Shown here piece by piece: positions 5,024-11,791 of a stretch of DNA of 12,062 nucleotides (its first letter is position 1; every line of letters starts with the position of its first letter). Source of the stretch: Caryophanales bacterium UBA6768 (GTDB lineage: Bacteria > Bacillota > Bacilli > Bacillales_D > Amphibacillaceae). The notes beneath the pieces are model-generated. The model was not told where the DNA came from and searched no databases. It worked only from the letters and a program-made list of their open reading frames with translations. The position numbers were made by a program, and so were the translations under genes. The stretch is from positions 1-12,062 of the forward strand of contig DKGO01000058.1 of NCBI GenBank assembly GCA_002453315.1, read 5' to 3'.

Positions 5024-6107
5024 TGAGAGAAATAAAATTGTTTCAAATATTATGGAAGAACATATTAAAAAGGCTAAAAATAATAAATATAAATTAAACC
5101 AAAATATTGAAAAAGACATTGCCAAAATCTTTTCTTCAACTGCGTGGGGATTTAGAGAGATAACACTTGTTATTGCTCTAGCTAGATATATGGATTCAAA
5201 TTACAAGGCTTCAACAGGGTTCTATGACTGTAGTCCAAGACCTTTATATGAAAAGTCAATTAGAGATATTCTGTTAAAATATAATATTCCAAACCGAAAG
5301 TCGGGACCACTGAATGTTGCTAAGGCAGCAGTAGGAATAAATAATGAATGGGCTAAACAACGGAGACCAGCTGACGTTGCGTATTCAGTTGTAAACTTAG
5401 TAGGTCTGATTGAAAAGTTTAGTAAGGAGGAATTGAGTAACTTTTTAACATGCTTACTTGCAATGTTTCTGCAAATGGCTAAAAGAGTCGAGGAATTAAA
5501 TGTTGTCATTATTCCTGAGCAGGATCCAATACATTTATTCATCTTGTGCCAACGGTTAATAGATGAAGTACCTGATGGAGGAAACACTCCACAGCGTATT
5601 TTTGGTCTTTTACTCAATGAATACCACAACACTCTGGAAACAGGGATTACTGTAAACAATTTTGATGATAGTGCCTCGACAACAAATACTACAAGTAACA
5701 AGCCGGGTGATGCAAATGAAGAGGCATCAAATGGTAGATTAATTAGAATATATGAAATAACATGCAAAAAATTTGATTTGGATAGAATAAGAGATTCTTA
5801 TGAATCTATTAAATTATATGATGAGCAATCTGGAGATGAAGTAAGGGAGTTATTGGTAGTCTGTCGAGAGGAAGACTGCCCATCCGATCTCATCGTTCCT
5901 TTTAACTCTAACTTTCATTTTGGATATTACAATTATCGTGATATTACATATTATTTTATAAATATTTATGAATGGATTGTGGCACAATTACTAAGGATGG
6001 ATACTACTTCCAGACGAAACTTTCATTCAGAATTACATCGATATATTTCAGATCCTCAAACTGCTGAGGTCGTTAAAACTTTATGGAAAGAATTACATCA
6101 ACGGTAA
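5013..6107 (+). CDS. Type II restriction endonuclease, SacI-like family
   Basis: The start is ATG 5013, with AAAGGG (4997-5002) 10 nt upstream; an in-frame TTG at 5004 lies right on that RBS. The 364-residue protein overlaps the C gene by 11 nt, the classic C-R arrangement. Features match what I recall of the SacI restriction enzyme family: AWGFREITLV (44-53), the block LARYMDSNYKAST (56-68), YDCSPRPLYE (71-80), IPNRKSGPLNVAKAA (92-106), AKQRRPADVA (114-123), and a later segment IYEITCKKFDLDRIRDSYES. Residues 216-240 are Ser/Thr/Asn-rich and look like an interdomain linker. No obvious PD-(D/E)xK is named, since family assignment rests on overall similarity. If SacI-like, it would cleave GAGCTC; no such site was noticed in this window by eye. 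Being an endonuclease is well supported by position; the family is moderately supported. Confidence 0.75.
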   Translation: MTPNERNKIVSNIMEEHIKKAKNNKYKLNQNIEKDIAKIFSSTAWGFREITLVIALARYMDSNYKASTGFYDCSPRPLYEKSIRDILLKYNIPNRKSGPLNVAKAAVGINNEWAKQRRPADVAYSVVNLVGLIEKFSKEELSNFLTCLLAMFLQMAKRVEELNVVIIPEQDPIHLFILCQRLIDEVPDGGNTPQRIFGLLLNEYHNTLETGITVNNFDDSASTTNTTSNKPGDANEEASNGRLIRIYEITCKKFDLDRIRDSYESIKLYDEQSGDEVRELLVVCREEDCPSDLIVPFNSNFHFGYYNYRDITYYFINIYEWIVAQLLRMDTTSRRNFHSELHRYISDPQTAEVVKTLWKELHQR

Positions 6108-6131
6108 GTATATGTGAAATCTAATAAACGA

Positions 6132-6167
6132 ATTGAGGCATTTCATGGGTGCCTCAATAGTTTTTTT
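6132..6167 (+). terminator. Terminator of the C/R operon
   Basis: A 9-bp perfect stem (6132-6140 with 6150-6158) is followed by AG and seven T (6161-6167), 25 nt after the endonuclease stop. It closes the R-M cassette. Confidence 0.9.
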
Positions 6168-6258
6168 ATCGTCAACTATTTAAAATCTTCATTCATTCAA
6201 CATTGGCGGCACGATATAGAAAATTAATAATCTTATAGGATAAGGTCTTTTAAAAAGA

Positions 6259-6299
6259 AACCATTGTACCTCAAAAACAAGGGATGAGGTACAATGGTT
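6259..6299 (-). terminator. Long hairpin, possible minus-strand terminator
   Basis: A 15-bp perfect stem pairs 6259-6273 with 6285-6299. On the minus strand the stem runs into TTTCTTTTT, as in a terminator; the plus side has no T run. There is no minus-strand gene close to its right, so it may guard the R-M cassette from antisense transcription or be left over from a lost gene. Confidence 0.55.
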
Positions 6300-6308
6300 A
6301 GTTCTTCA

Positions 6309-6327
6309 TGACCACATTTTGACCACA
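6309..6327. repeat. TGACCACA direct repeat, possible recombinase arm site
   Basis: TGACCACA occurs at 6309-6316 and again at 6320-6327, about one helical turn apart. Short repeats like this near a tRNA 3' end often flank integrase attachment sites. No integrase gene is present in the window, so this is an inference from layout. Confidence 0.3.
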
Positions 6328-6448
6328 CAATTAAATAAAATATGTTAATTTAAGTTATTTAGAAAGCATATGAGAAACGCAAACCCGTACTACAATGGAC
6401 TTTATGCATCCTGTTCATTTAACTTCACTACGTGTCCGAACAATGGTA

Positions 6449-6484
6449 AGGAAGAGGTCGCAGGTTCAAATCCTGTTGGAAGCT
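6449..6484 (+). other. tRNA 3'-end fragment, candidate attachment-site scar
   Basis: A T arm is visible: GCAGG (6460-6464), TTCAAAT loop (6465-6471), CCTGT (6472-6476). It is preceded by a variable loop AGGTC (6455-6459) and followed by a 7-nt acceptor-like strand (6477-6483). No pairing anticodon arm, D arm or 5' acceptor strand exists upstream, so this is not a working tRNA. A 3' tRNA fragment with a terminator 18 nt further on is the typical residue of an element that integrated into a tRNA gene. Confidence 0.55.
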
Positions 6485-6501
6485 TGCCGATAAACATTGA
6501 T

Positions 6502-6552
6502 GTATAGTGGTTTCTAGTACACAACTAGCAACTGCTATACTTTTATTTTTTT
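6502..6552 (+). terminator. Strong terminator after the tRNA fragment
   Basis: A 17-bp stem pairs 6502-6518 with 6524-6540 around a 5-nt loop, with two G-U pairs and one mismatch, and continues into TTTTATTTTTTT (6541-6552). Its position suits the terminator of a tRNA transcript. Confidence 0.85.
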
Positions 6553-6689
6553 CAAAATGCCGACATTTTGCCGACGCTTGCTATGTAAAAGTTAAATGAT
6601 TCATTTTGCACGGATTAATTTAACTTTCTTGCTGTTTCGTTCAATTTTAGCTGTTTGTTCAGCGGTCTACTAATTTCTTTAAGATAATA

Positions 6690-6698
6690 TGTTAAAAT
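6690..6698 (+). promoter_or_regulatory. Extended -10 promoter candidate for the small lipoprotein
   Basis: TGTTAAAAT at 6690-6698 fits an extended -10 (TGnTAnAAT type). No good -35 is found 17 bp upstream. It lies 36 nt before the lipoprotein start, at a reasonable distance. Confidence 0.4.
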
Positions 6699-6733
6699 AA
6701 TAAGAAATATATATAAAATGGGGGAGTCTTAAA

Positions 6734-7084
6734 TTGAAAATTAAGAGAAATTGGTTTGTTGGGGTTTTATTTGTTTCTGTAATTATGATTTTATCTGCTT
6801 GTGGTGGATCTAGTAAGTGGATAGGTACATATGGGGGAACTGCCACTAGTGGAGATAAAGTAGAAATTACAATTAATAAAAATGGAACTGCTATTTATAA
6901 TCATGATGGTGAAGAGTTTGAAGGGAATTGGACGGAAAACGAAAATAGTATAAATCTTGATTTTGATGGTCAAGTATCTAGCAAATCTGAACCTTTAATT
7001 ATAACTCTTTCCTCTGATAACCAGTCTATAACTGTTGAATCGATGAATAGCCGTTGGAATGCAGACCATTACCAAAGAAGATGA
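6734..7084 (+). CDS. Small beta-rich lipoprotein of unknown function
   Basis: A 116-residue protein from TTG 6734, supported by a GGGGGAG RBS ending 7 nt upstream. It has a type II signal peptide: positive KIKRN, hydrophobic WFVGVLFVSVIMIL, then lipobox LSAC with the lipidated Cys23. The mature part is short and alternates as beta strands (WIGTYGGTA, KVEITINKNGTAIYN, EFEGNWTENENSINLDF, EPLIITLSSDNQSITVE), resembling small lipocalin-like or META-like sandwich domains of extracytoplasmic lipoproteins. No specific family is recognised. It is expected to be anchored to the outer face of the cytoplasmic membrane. It stands as a single-gene unit with its own candidate promoter and a terminator downstream. 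Confidence 0.8.
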   Translation: MKIKRNWFVGVLFVSVIMILSACGGSSKWIGTYGGTATSGDKVEITINKNGTAIYNHDGEEFEGNWTENENSINLDFDGQVSSKSEPLIITLSSDNQSITVESMNSRWNADHYQRR

Positions 7085-7182
7085 AGCATTAGCTATAATA
7101 AATATTTTACTATCCAATTTAAAACACATATATTTAAATTAAAGGTGCCAAAACCTTAGTCCTTTTGATTCGTGATAAGATT

Positions 7183-7226
7183 ATCCCTCTTGTGTAGATC
7201 GTTACTTTCTCACATGAGGGATTTTT
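7183..7226 (+). terminator. Terminator after the small lipoprotein gene
   Basis: A stem pairs 7183-7194 with 7211-7222 (11 of 12 matches), followed by a T run (7222-7226). It lies about 100 nt after the lipoprotein stop. Confidence 0.75.
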
Positions 7227-7450
7227 CATTGTTATACATATTACTTAATGAGATCCGAGAATTACAATTGTCGAAGGTGAAGAGAGGACTTTTATTTACT
7301 TTCCAGTGATCTATCCATTATTTTATCCGGCCCCGAGGATCCAACTCTTTTAAGGCTGTATCGAAGTGAATTATGTCATAATCATGTGGTCAATAAAAAA
7401 TATGTTTAATGAACTTAGGAATAGAGGAAAGGAGTATTGTAGCATTATTC
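7227..7450. other. Intergenic stretch without a recognised gene
   Basis: Together with the flanking hairpins this makes a 485-bp gap (7085-7569). It contains a short 30-codon open frame at about 7384-7473 with no RBS, judged spurious, and nothing else recognisable. Confidence 0.4.
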
Positions 7451-7481
7451 AAGAGTCCATTAGGACTCTTTTATAATTTTT
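7451..7481 (+). terminator. Short hairpin terminator upstream of the cPGS-like gene
   Basis: AAGAGTCC (7451-7458) pairs perfectly with GGACTCTT (7463-7470) around a 4-nt loop, followed by a T-rich stretch TTATAATTTTT. It lies just before the promoter of the next gene and insulates it. Confidence 0.7.
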
Positions 7482-7504
7482 CGGTTAAATTTTTCATTTT
7501 ATTG

Positions 7505-7533
7505 TTGTATATTTATTCCGTCTGTCGTATAAT
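7505..7533 (+). promoter_or_regulatory. Sigma-A promoter of the cPGS-like gene
   Basis: TTGTAT (7505-7510) and a perfect TATAAT (7528-7533) are spaced by 17 bp. The predicted transcript starts near 7540, leaving a leader of about 30 nt. Confidence 0.8.
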
Positions 7534-7569
7534 AATAAATAACAGGAACTACTGTGGGAGAGATGAGTA

Positions 7570-8943
7570 ATGAATAGAAAAAATGTTATTATTATTGGTG
7601 CTGCTGGAAGAGACTTTCATAATTTTAATACGTTTTATCGAAATAAAGATGAATATAATGTTGTAGCATTTACTGCTGCACAAATTCCTGATATAGATGG
7701 TCGAAAATACCCGAGTGAACTTGCTGGAGATTTATATCCAGGAGGTATTCCAATTTATTCACAAGATGAACTGCCAACTCTCATCGAAGAGTTAGATGTA
7801 GATGAATGTGTTTTTTCATATAGCGATGTGCACTATGAAGATATTATGGGTGTCAGTGCGATCGTAAATGCGGCTGGTGCAACCTTTACATTGCTTGGGC
7901 CAAAGCATACGATGTTAAAAAGTAACAAACCGGTCATTTCAGTTTGTGCAACAAGAACGGGAACAGGGAAGAGCCAGACGTCCCGTAAAATTATTGAAAC
8001 ATTACTTGACCAAGGTCTAAAAGTGGTTTCTGTGAGACATCCGATGCCTTACGGTGATTTAAATGCACAGCGAGTTCAACGTTTTGCAACCGTAGAGGAT
8101 TTGAAAAAACATAACTGTACGATCGAAGAAATGGAAGAATATGAACCGCATGTAGAACGTGGAAATATTATATATGCTGGTGTTGATTATGCAGATATTT
8201 TGGAAGCAGCCGAAAATGATCCAGACGGTTGTGATGTTATTTTGTGGGATGGCGGGAACAATGACATTTCCTTTTATGAGCCAGATTTAGCGATCACAGT
8301 TCTCGATCCGCATCGTCCTGGCCATGAGTTGAAATATTACCCTGGTGAGGTTGCTTTGAGAACGACGGATGTATCGATTATTAATAAAATTGATAGTGCT
8401 GATCCTGAGGCTGTTAAAATTGTCGAGGACAACATTAAGAATGCAAGTCCGCAAAGTGCTATCATTAAAGCGGAGTCTAAAATTACGGTTGAGCATCCTG
8501 AAATCATTGAAGGTAAGCGTGTATTGATCGTAGAAGATGGTCCGACTTTAACTCATGGTGAGATGAATATAGGGGCGGGCATGGTTGCTGCCCAACGCTT
8601 AGGTGCGTCGGAATCGATTGATCCACGTCCATATGCAGTCGGTAGCTTGAAAGATACGTTTGAAAAATATGGGCATATTGGTAATGTCTTACCAGCTATG
8701 GGGTATGGAGAGCAGCAATTGAAGGATTTAGAAGAGACAATCAACCAAGCAGATTGTGATGCAGTCATTATTGGGACACCGATGGATTTAACGAGAGTAA
8801 TTAACATTAATAAGCCATCTACAAGAGTTCATTATGAGTTGGAAGAAGTAGGCGACCTTCATTTAAAAGAAGTGCTGGATGACTTTGTGAAAACATACGA
8901 TCTAAAAAAAACAGGTGCCTATAAGGGAGTCAAAGCAGTCTAG
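7570..8943 (+). CDS. Cyclic 2,3-diphosphoglycerate synthetase-like P-loop protein
   Basis: A 457-residue cytosolic protein with GGGAG (7556-7560) 9 nt before ATG 7570. The N-terminal part begins with a Rossmann-like NVIIIGAAGRDFHNFN (5-20). The middle holds a P-loop variant, CATRTGTGKSQTSRK (126-140), then VVSVRHPMPYGDLNAQ and the acidic DVILWDGGNNDISFY. The C-terminal third carries VEDGPTLTHGEM and PAMGYGEQQLKDLEETI. This architecture matches cPGS-type proteins, often called predicted GTPases. In methanogens the enzyme phosphorylates 2,3-diphosphoglycerate with ATP to make cyclic 2,3-DPG. In Firmicutes the physiological substrate is unclear. Length is normal for the family and no key motif appears lost. 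It is a single-gene unit between a good promoter and a strong terminator, so neighbours say little about its job. Confidence 0.85.
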   Translation: MNRKNVIIIGAAGRDFHNFNTFYRNKDEYNVVAFTAAQIPDIDGRKYPSELAGDLYPGGIPIYSQDELPTLIEELDVDECVFSYSDVHYEDIMGVSAIVNAAGATFTLLGPKHTMLKSNKPVISVCATRTGTGKSQTSRKIIETLLDQGLKVVSVRHPMPYGDLNAQRVQRFATVEDLKKHNCTIEEMEEYEPHVERGNIIYAGVDYADILEAAENDPDGCDVILWDGGNNDISFYEPDLAITVLDPHRPGHELKYYPGEVALRTTDVSIINKIDSADPEAVKIVEDNIKNASPQSAIIKAESKITVEHPEIIEGKRVLIVEDGPTLTHGEMNIGAGMVAAQRLGASESIDPRPYAVGSLKDTFEKYGHIGNVLPAMGYGEQQLKDLEETINQADCDAVIIGTPMDLTRVININKPSTRVHYELEEVGDLHLKEVLDDFVKTYDLKKTGAYKGVKAV

Positions 8944-8966
8944 GCTTTTTCAATAAACTAAACTTT

Positions 8967-8996
8967 ACGCTATTTTTAAAAAAATAGCGTTTTTTC
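8967..8996 (+). terminator. Terminator of the cPGS-like gene
   Basis: ACGCTATTTTT (8967-8977) pairs with AAAAATAGCGT (8980-8990) and is followed by a T run (8990-8996), 25 nt after the stop codon. Confidence 0.85.
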
Positions 8997-9070
8997 TATT
9001 AAGTCATCAACTGTAAATCGTTAAGTTGGCTATTAATTAAACGTTTGCTTAAATAATTAAGATGTTGTAA

Positions 9071-9113
9071 TAATCAAAAGACAGAGCCCATTGAGGTCTT
9101 TGTCTTTTGATTA
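9071..9113 (-). terminator. Hairpin terminating the minus-strand lipoprotein gene
   Basis: A 13-bp perfect stem (9071-9083 with 9101-9113) lies 38 nt beyond the stop of the minus-strand lipoprotein gene. Its minus-strand 3' arm is itself T-rich (TCTTTTGATTATTA), serving as a weak T tract. Confidence 0.6.
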
Positions 9114-9151
9114 ACGGTATAAAGATTGATGCTGACTGGCGTAATGGATAG

Positions 9152-9694
9152 TTAATTTTCAGTTTCTTTAAAAGCCATATGCACTGAGGAGGGCAGTGCT
9201 CCATCATCTCCATAAAGGTCATTTTCACCAAACTGTAAAGTTCCCATATATTCTATCCCCTTAATGTGACCACTCATACGAAAAGAAAAACCATCTAGAC
9301 CAACCGAAGCTAGTCCAGGATACGTTGAGAAACCGTTATCCATTATTAATTTTTTGTACTTTTCGCCCTCAATCTTTGGATCGCCATCAAATGAAAATTC
9401 AGCCACCCATAAGATACCTTCTTCTGTTTCTTCTACAGCGAATACATTTGCACCAGTTGTTTCAACCCAACCATCTGGCAATGGTAAAGGGAAACTGTCT
9501 GGCGCTTGACGAGGTTCTGCCTTTCGCTCTGCGTCTAGATCTTCTATTTCTTCATTAAGGTCTTTAGACTTCTCCTCTTGTTGCTCAGTTTTTCCTACTT
9601 GTGAGTGATTTTCACCTGAGTTTTTTTCACTACATGCCGCTAGGAATATTAGCATGAATACGAAGCTGAAAATTGTAAAGTACCGTAACATCAT
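9152..9694 (-). CDS. Lipoprotein with charged spacer, unknown function
   Basis: About 179-180 residues. Two adjacent ATG codons (9694 and 9691) follow AAGGGGG; the second gives a 7-nt spacing and is preferred slightly. A signal peptide (MLRYFTIFSFVFMLIFLAAC) ends in lipobox LAAC with the lipidated Cys at 20-21. Residues about 22-60 are highly charged and likely extended or coiled. A compact domain follows (FPLPLPDGWVETTG ... FDGDPKIEGEKYKKLIMDNGFSTY ... YMGTLQFGENDL...). The pattern of a PLP-G-W start followed by a small alpha/beta fold recurs in Bacillus lipoproteins of unknown role. It is expected at the outer membrane face of the cytoplasmic membrane. It is expressed alone, convergent with the cPGS-like gene. 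Confidence 0.8.
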   Translation of the reverse strand: MMLRYFTIFSFVFMLIFLAACSEKNSGENHSQVGKTEQQEEKSKDLNEEIEDLDAERKAEPRQAPDSFPLPLPDGWVETTGANVFAVEETEEGILWVAEFSFDGDPKIEGEKYKKLIMDNGFSTYPGLASVGLDGFSFRMSGHIKGIEYMGTLQFGENDLYGDDGALPSSVHMAFKETEN

Positions 9695-9719
9695 TATTCC
9701 CCCTTTTTTATTTACAGCG

Positions 9720-10133
9720 ATTATAGTCGGGTAAGGTTAAATCTAGGTAAAGATGTCATGAATTTGTTTAAACAGTATGATTGAAAATTTTTATCTTTAC
9801 GATAAAGCATGGTGAACGCCCACTATTTCATTAGAAAGATTGCATTGCATCTTTCTAGACGAAAAGAACAAAAAACATTGCAACAAGCACAACCTAGGTG
9901 GTTGAATTAAAATCTGCGCAAGATTGTTTTTGCTTTTAGACTTGATACCATTAGAGTATAATCTCAATTGTCATTAGAGAAGATTTTCTCTATGCGAATG
10001 AGCCCTGTGTGAAACAAGGCTTGGTGATCATGATGATGGTAAGTTCGGTACTTCAATGTTGAAAAAATGTCACTTGATACCTTTCCAACAAAGAAATTAT
10101 TAATGACATAACGTTAATTCTGAAGGGTATAGT
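9720..10133. other. Intergenic region upstream of selO with small hairpins
   Basis: It contains a 9-bp hairpin (9832-9840 with 9849-9857), a second one (9975-9981 with 9986-9992) and a 10-bp direct repeat ACTTGATACC at 9940-9949 and 10072-10081. TATAAT at 9957-9962 has no -35 at the right distance. GACATA (10105-10110) and TATAGT (10128-10133), 17 bp apart, could be the selO promoter. No known riboswitch motif was recognised. Confidence 0.4.
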
Positions 10134-10208
10134 ATGAAAAAAGCTTTTGTATTCTGTGTATCGGAAAGGAGAACAAATGAATTATACATCGGGATGGAAG
10201 TTGAATAA
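10134..10208 (+). CDS. Possible 24-codon leader peptide overlapping selO start
   Basis: ATG 10134 is preceded by TGAAGGG (10121-10127, spacing 6) and encodes [24 protein letters not shown], stopping at 10206-10208 inside selO in another frame. The good RBS and the overlap with the selO start (10177) make a coupled leader possible. The sequence matches no peptide I know, and it may equally be chance. Confidence 0.3.
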   Translation: MKKAFVFCVSERRTNELYIGMEVE

Positions 10209-11634
10209 TAGTTATGCGGAGTTACCGCGTTTGTTTTATTCGGAGCAAAAACCAACTACGGTAGCGTCTCCAAAATTGGTGATTTTCAATAAACAACTAG
10301 CAACATCGTTAGAATTGGATGCGGAAAGCCTTGAACAAGACGGGGTCCGAATCTTTGCTGGAAACGAAATTCCTGACGGTGGTTTTCCACTTGCGCAAGC
10401 TTACGCTGGACATCAGTTTGGGAATTTCACTATGTTAGGTGATGGTCGCGCCGTCTTACTTGGAGAACAGATGACGTCAAGTGGTGAACGGTTTGATATT
10501 CAATTAAAGGGGGCAGGCCGGACACCATATTCACGAGGCGGTGATGGCCGCGCGGCATTAGGTCCGATGCTTCGAGAGTATATTATAAGTGAAGCGATGC
10601 ATGCACTCGGGATCCCGACGACACGAGGGCTAGCGGTTGTGACAACGGGTGAACCGATTTATCGAGAGACGGAACTATCTGGGGCAATTTTAACGCGTGT
10701 GGCTTCGAGTCATTTGCGTGTTGGGACGTTTGAGTTTGCCGCTCAATGGGGGAATGAAGACCAATTACAGACGTTAGCCGATTACGCCATTAGACGGCAT
10801 TATCCACATATTCAAGACGAAGAAAATAAGTATCTATTGCTTCTTCATCTCGTCGTTGAGCGTCAAGCTGCGCTCATTTCTAAATGGCAATTAGTTGGCT
10901 TTATTCATGGTGTTATGAATACGGATAATATGACGATTTGTGGAGAGACAATCGATTATGGTCCGTGTGCATTTATGAATGAATACGACCCGAAAACAGT
11001 CTTTAGTTCAATCGATCGCCAAGGCCGTTATGCATACGGGAATCAACCTGGGATTGGTCAATGGAATTTGGCTCGATTTGCAGAAGCCCTATTGCCGTTA
11101 TTGCATGAGGAGCAGGAGAAAGGAATTGAATTAGCGCAAGAAGAGCTTTCATATTATGCAAAAGTTTACGATCGCCATATGTTCGCAGGAATGCGGGAAA
11201 AGCTTGGGCTTTTTCATGAAGAGGAGCAAGATGAAGCTTTTATTAAAACACTCCTCAGTATTATGGAAAAACACCGTGCGGATTATACGAATACGTTTAA
11301 AGCTTTGACGTTTGAATCATTTGACGATGTTAAGATGTTCAAAAGCACTGAATTTAAAGATTGGTATGAACAGTGGAAAACGAGATTGAGCAATCAGCCA
11401 CAATCAAAATCCGAGGTACAGCAGTTGATGAAAAATAACAACCCTGCGGTTATCCCTCGTAATCATCGGGTGGAAGAAGCGCTCGAAGCAGCAGTTGAAC
11501 GGGAAGATTTCAGCGTGATGGAAAGGCTGCTCGCTGTTCTAGAGAAACCGTATGCGCACACTTCTGAACAAGAGGCCTATGCGACATTACCAGAACCGTC
11601 AGCTCAACCTTATCAAACGTTTTGTGGAACATAA
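10177..11634 (+). CDS. selO: SelO (YdiU) family protein adenylyltransferase
   Basis: 485 residues from ATG 10177, chosen because AAAGGAG (10165-10171) is 5 nt upstream; the open frame extends to TTG 10147 but without an RBS. SelO is a pseudokinase-fold enzyme that transfers AMP from ATP to Ser/Thr/Tyr of target proteins, linked to redox homeostasis. Family landmarks are present: [18 protein letters not shown] (75-92), [21 protein letters not shown] (106-126), [20 protein letters not shown] (131-150), HGVMNTDNM (244-252, with the conserved Asn/Asp) and DYGP (260-263, metal-binding Asp). The C-terminus reads YQTFCGT: a cysteine three residues from the end, where animal SelO has selenocysteine near its end. 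Length is normal and the gene looks intact. It acts in the cytoplasm and is a single-gene unit. The flanking minus-strand lipoprotein is divergent from it. Confidence 0.93.
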   Translation: MNYTSGWKLNNSYAELPRLFYSEQKPTTVASPKLVIFNKQLATSLELDAESLEQDGVRIFAGNEIPDGGFPLAQAYAGHQFGNFTMLGDGRAVLLGEQMTSSGERFDIQLKGAGRTPYSRGGDGRAALGPMLREYIISEAMHALGIPTTRGLAVVTTGEPIYRETELSGAILTRVASSHLRVGTFEFAAQWGNEDQLQTLADYAIRRHYPHIQDEENKYLLLLHLVVERQAALISKWQLVGFIHGVMNTDNMTICGETIDYGPCAFMNEYDPKTVFSSIDRQGRYAYGNQPGIGQWNLARFAEALLPLLHEEQEKGIELAQEELSYYAKVYDRHMFAGMREKLGLFHEEEQDEAFIKTLLSIMEKHRADYTNTFKALTFESFDDVKMFKSTEFKDWYEQWKTRLSNQPQSKSEVQQLMKNNNPAVIPRNHRVEEALEAAVEREDFSVMERLLAVLEKPYAHTSEQEAYATLPEPSAQPYQTFCGT

Positions 11635-11716
11635 ATACTAAGATAGTGAGCCAATCTTTAATTTAGATATCTCGGTTTATTTGAAACAGTGTGATACAAC
11701 GCTAGCGCTTGACGAT

Positions 11717-11762
11717 AAAAACACCCCCGAAAATTAGATTTTCAACTCTAACTTTCGGGGGT
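11717..11762 (-). terminator. Terminator of the minus-strand gene at the right edge
   Basis: A 16-bp stem with one mismatch (11723-11738 with 11747-11762) encloses an 8-nt loop. On the minus strand it is followed by G then TTTTT (complement of 11721-11717). It lies 30 nt beyond the stop of the edge gene. It may also slow selO transcripts from the other side, although no T run exists on the plus strand. Confidence 0.85.
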
Positions 11763-11791
11763 AGGTACCAAATGTGGGGTGTAGTTCAAAC

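Noticed and set aside
5222..5767. 181-codon open frame antisense to the endonuclease gene
   Set aside because: It lies wholly inside a well-supported gene on the other strand, with no RBS and no recognisable domain.
6370..6507. A 45-codon open frame including EEVAGSNPVGSLP
   Set aside because: This phrase is the usual translation of a tRNA T-arm and 3' end, so the frame is an artefact of the tRNA fragment. It also lacks a good RBS.
7384..7473. A 30-codon open frame (MWSIKNMFNELRNRG...) before the cPGS-like gene
   Set aside because: No RBS, no recognisable family, and it runs into the hairpin terminator at 7451-7470.
8553..8807. 84-codon open frame antisense to the cPGS-like gene
   Set aside because: Shadow frame inside a strongly supported gene; no RBS or domain.
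9942..9962. TTGATA and TATAAT as a promoter upstream of selO
   Set aside because: The spacing is only 9 bp, far from the 16-18 bp required.
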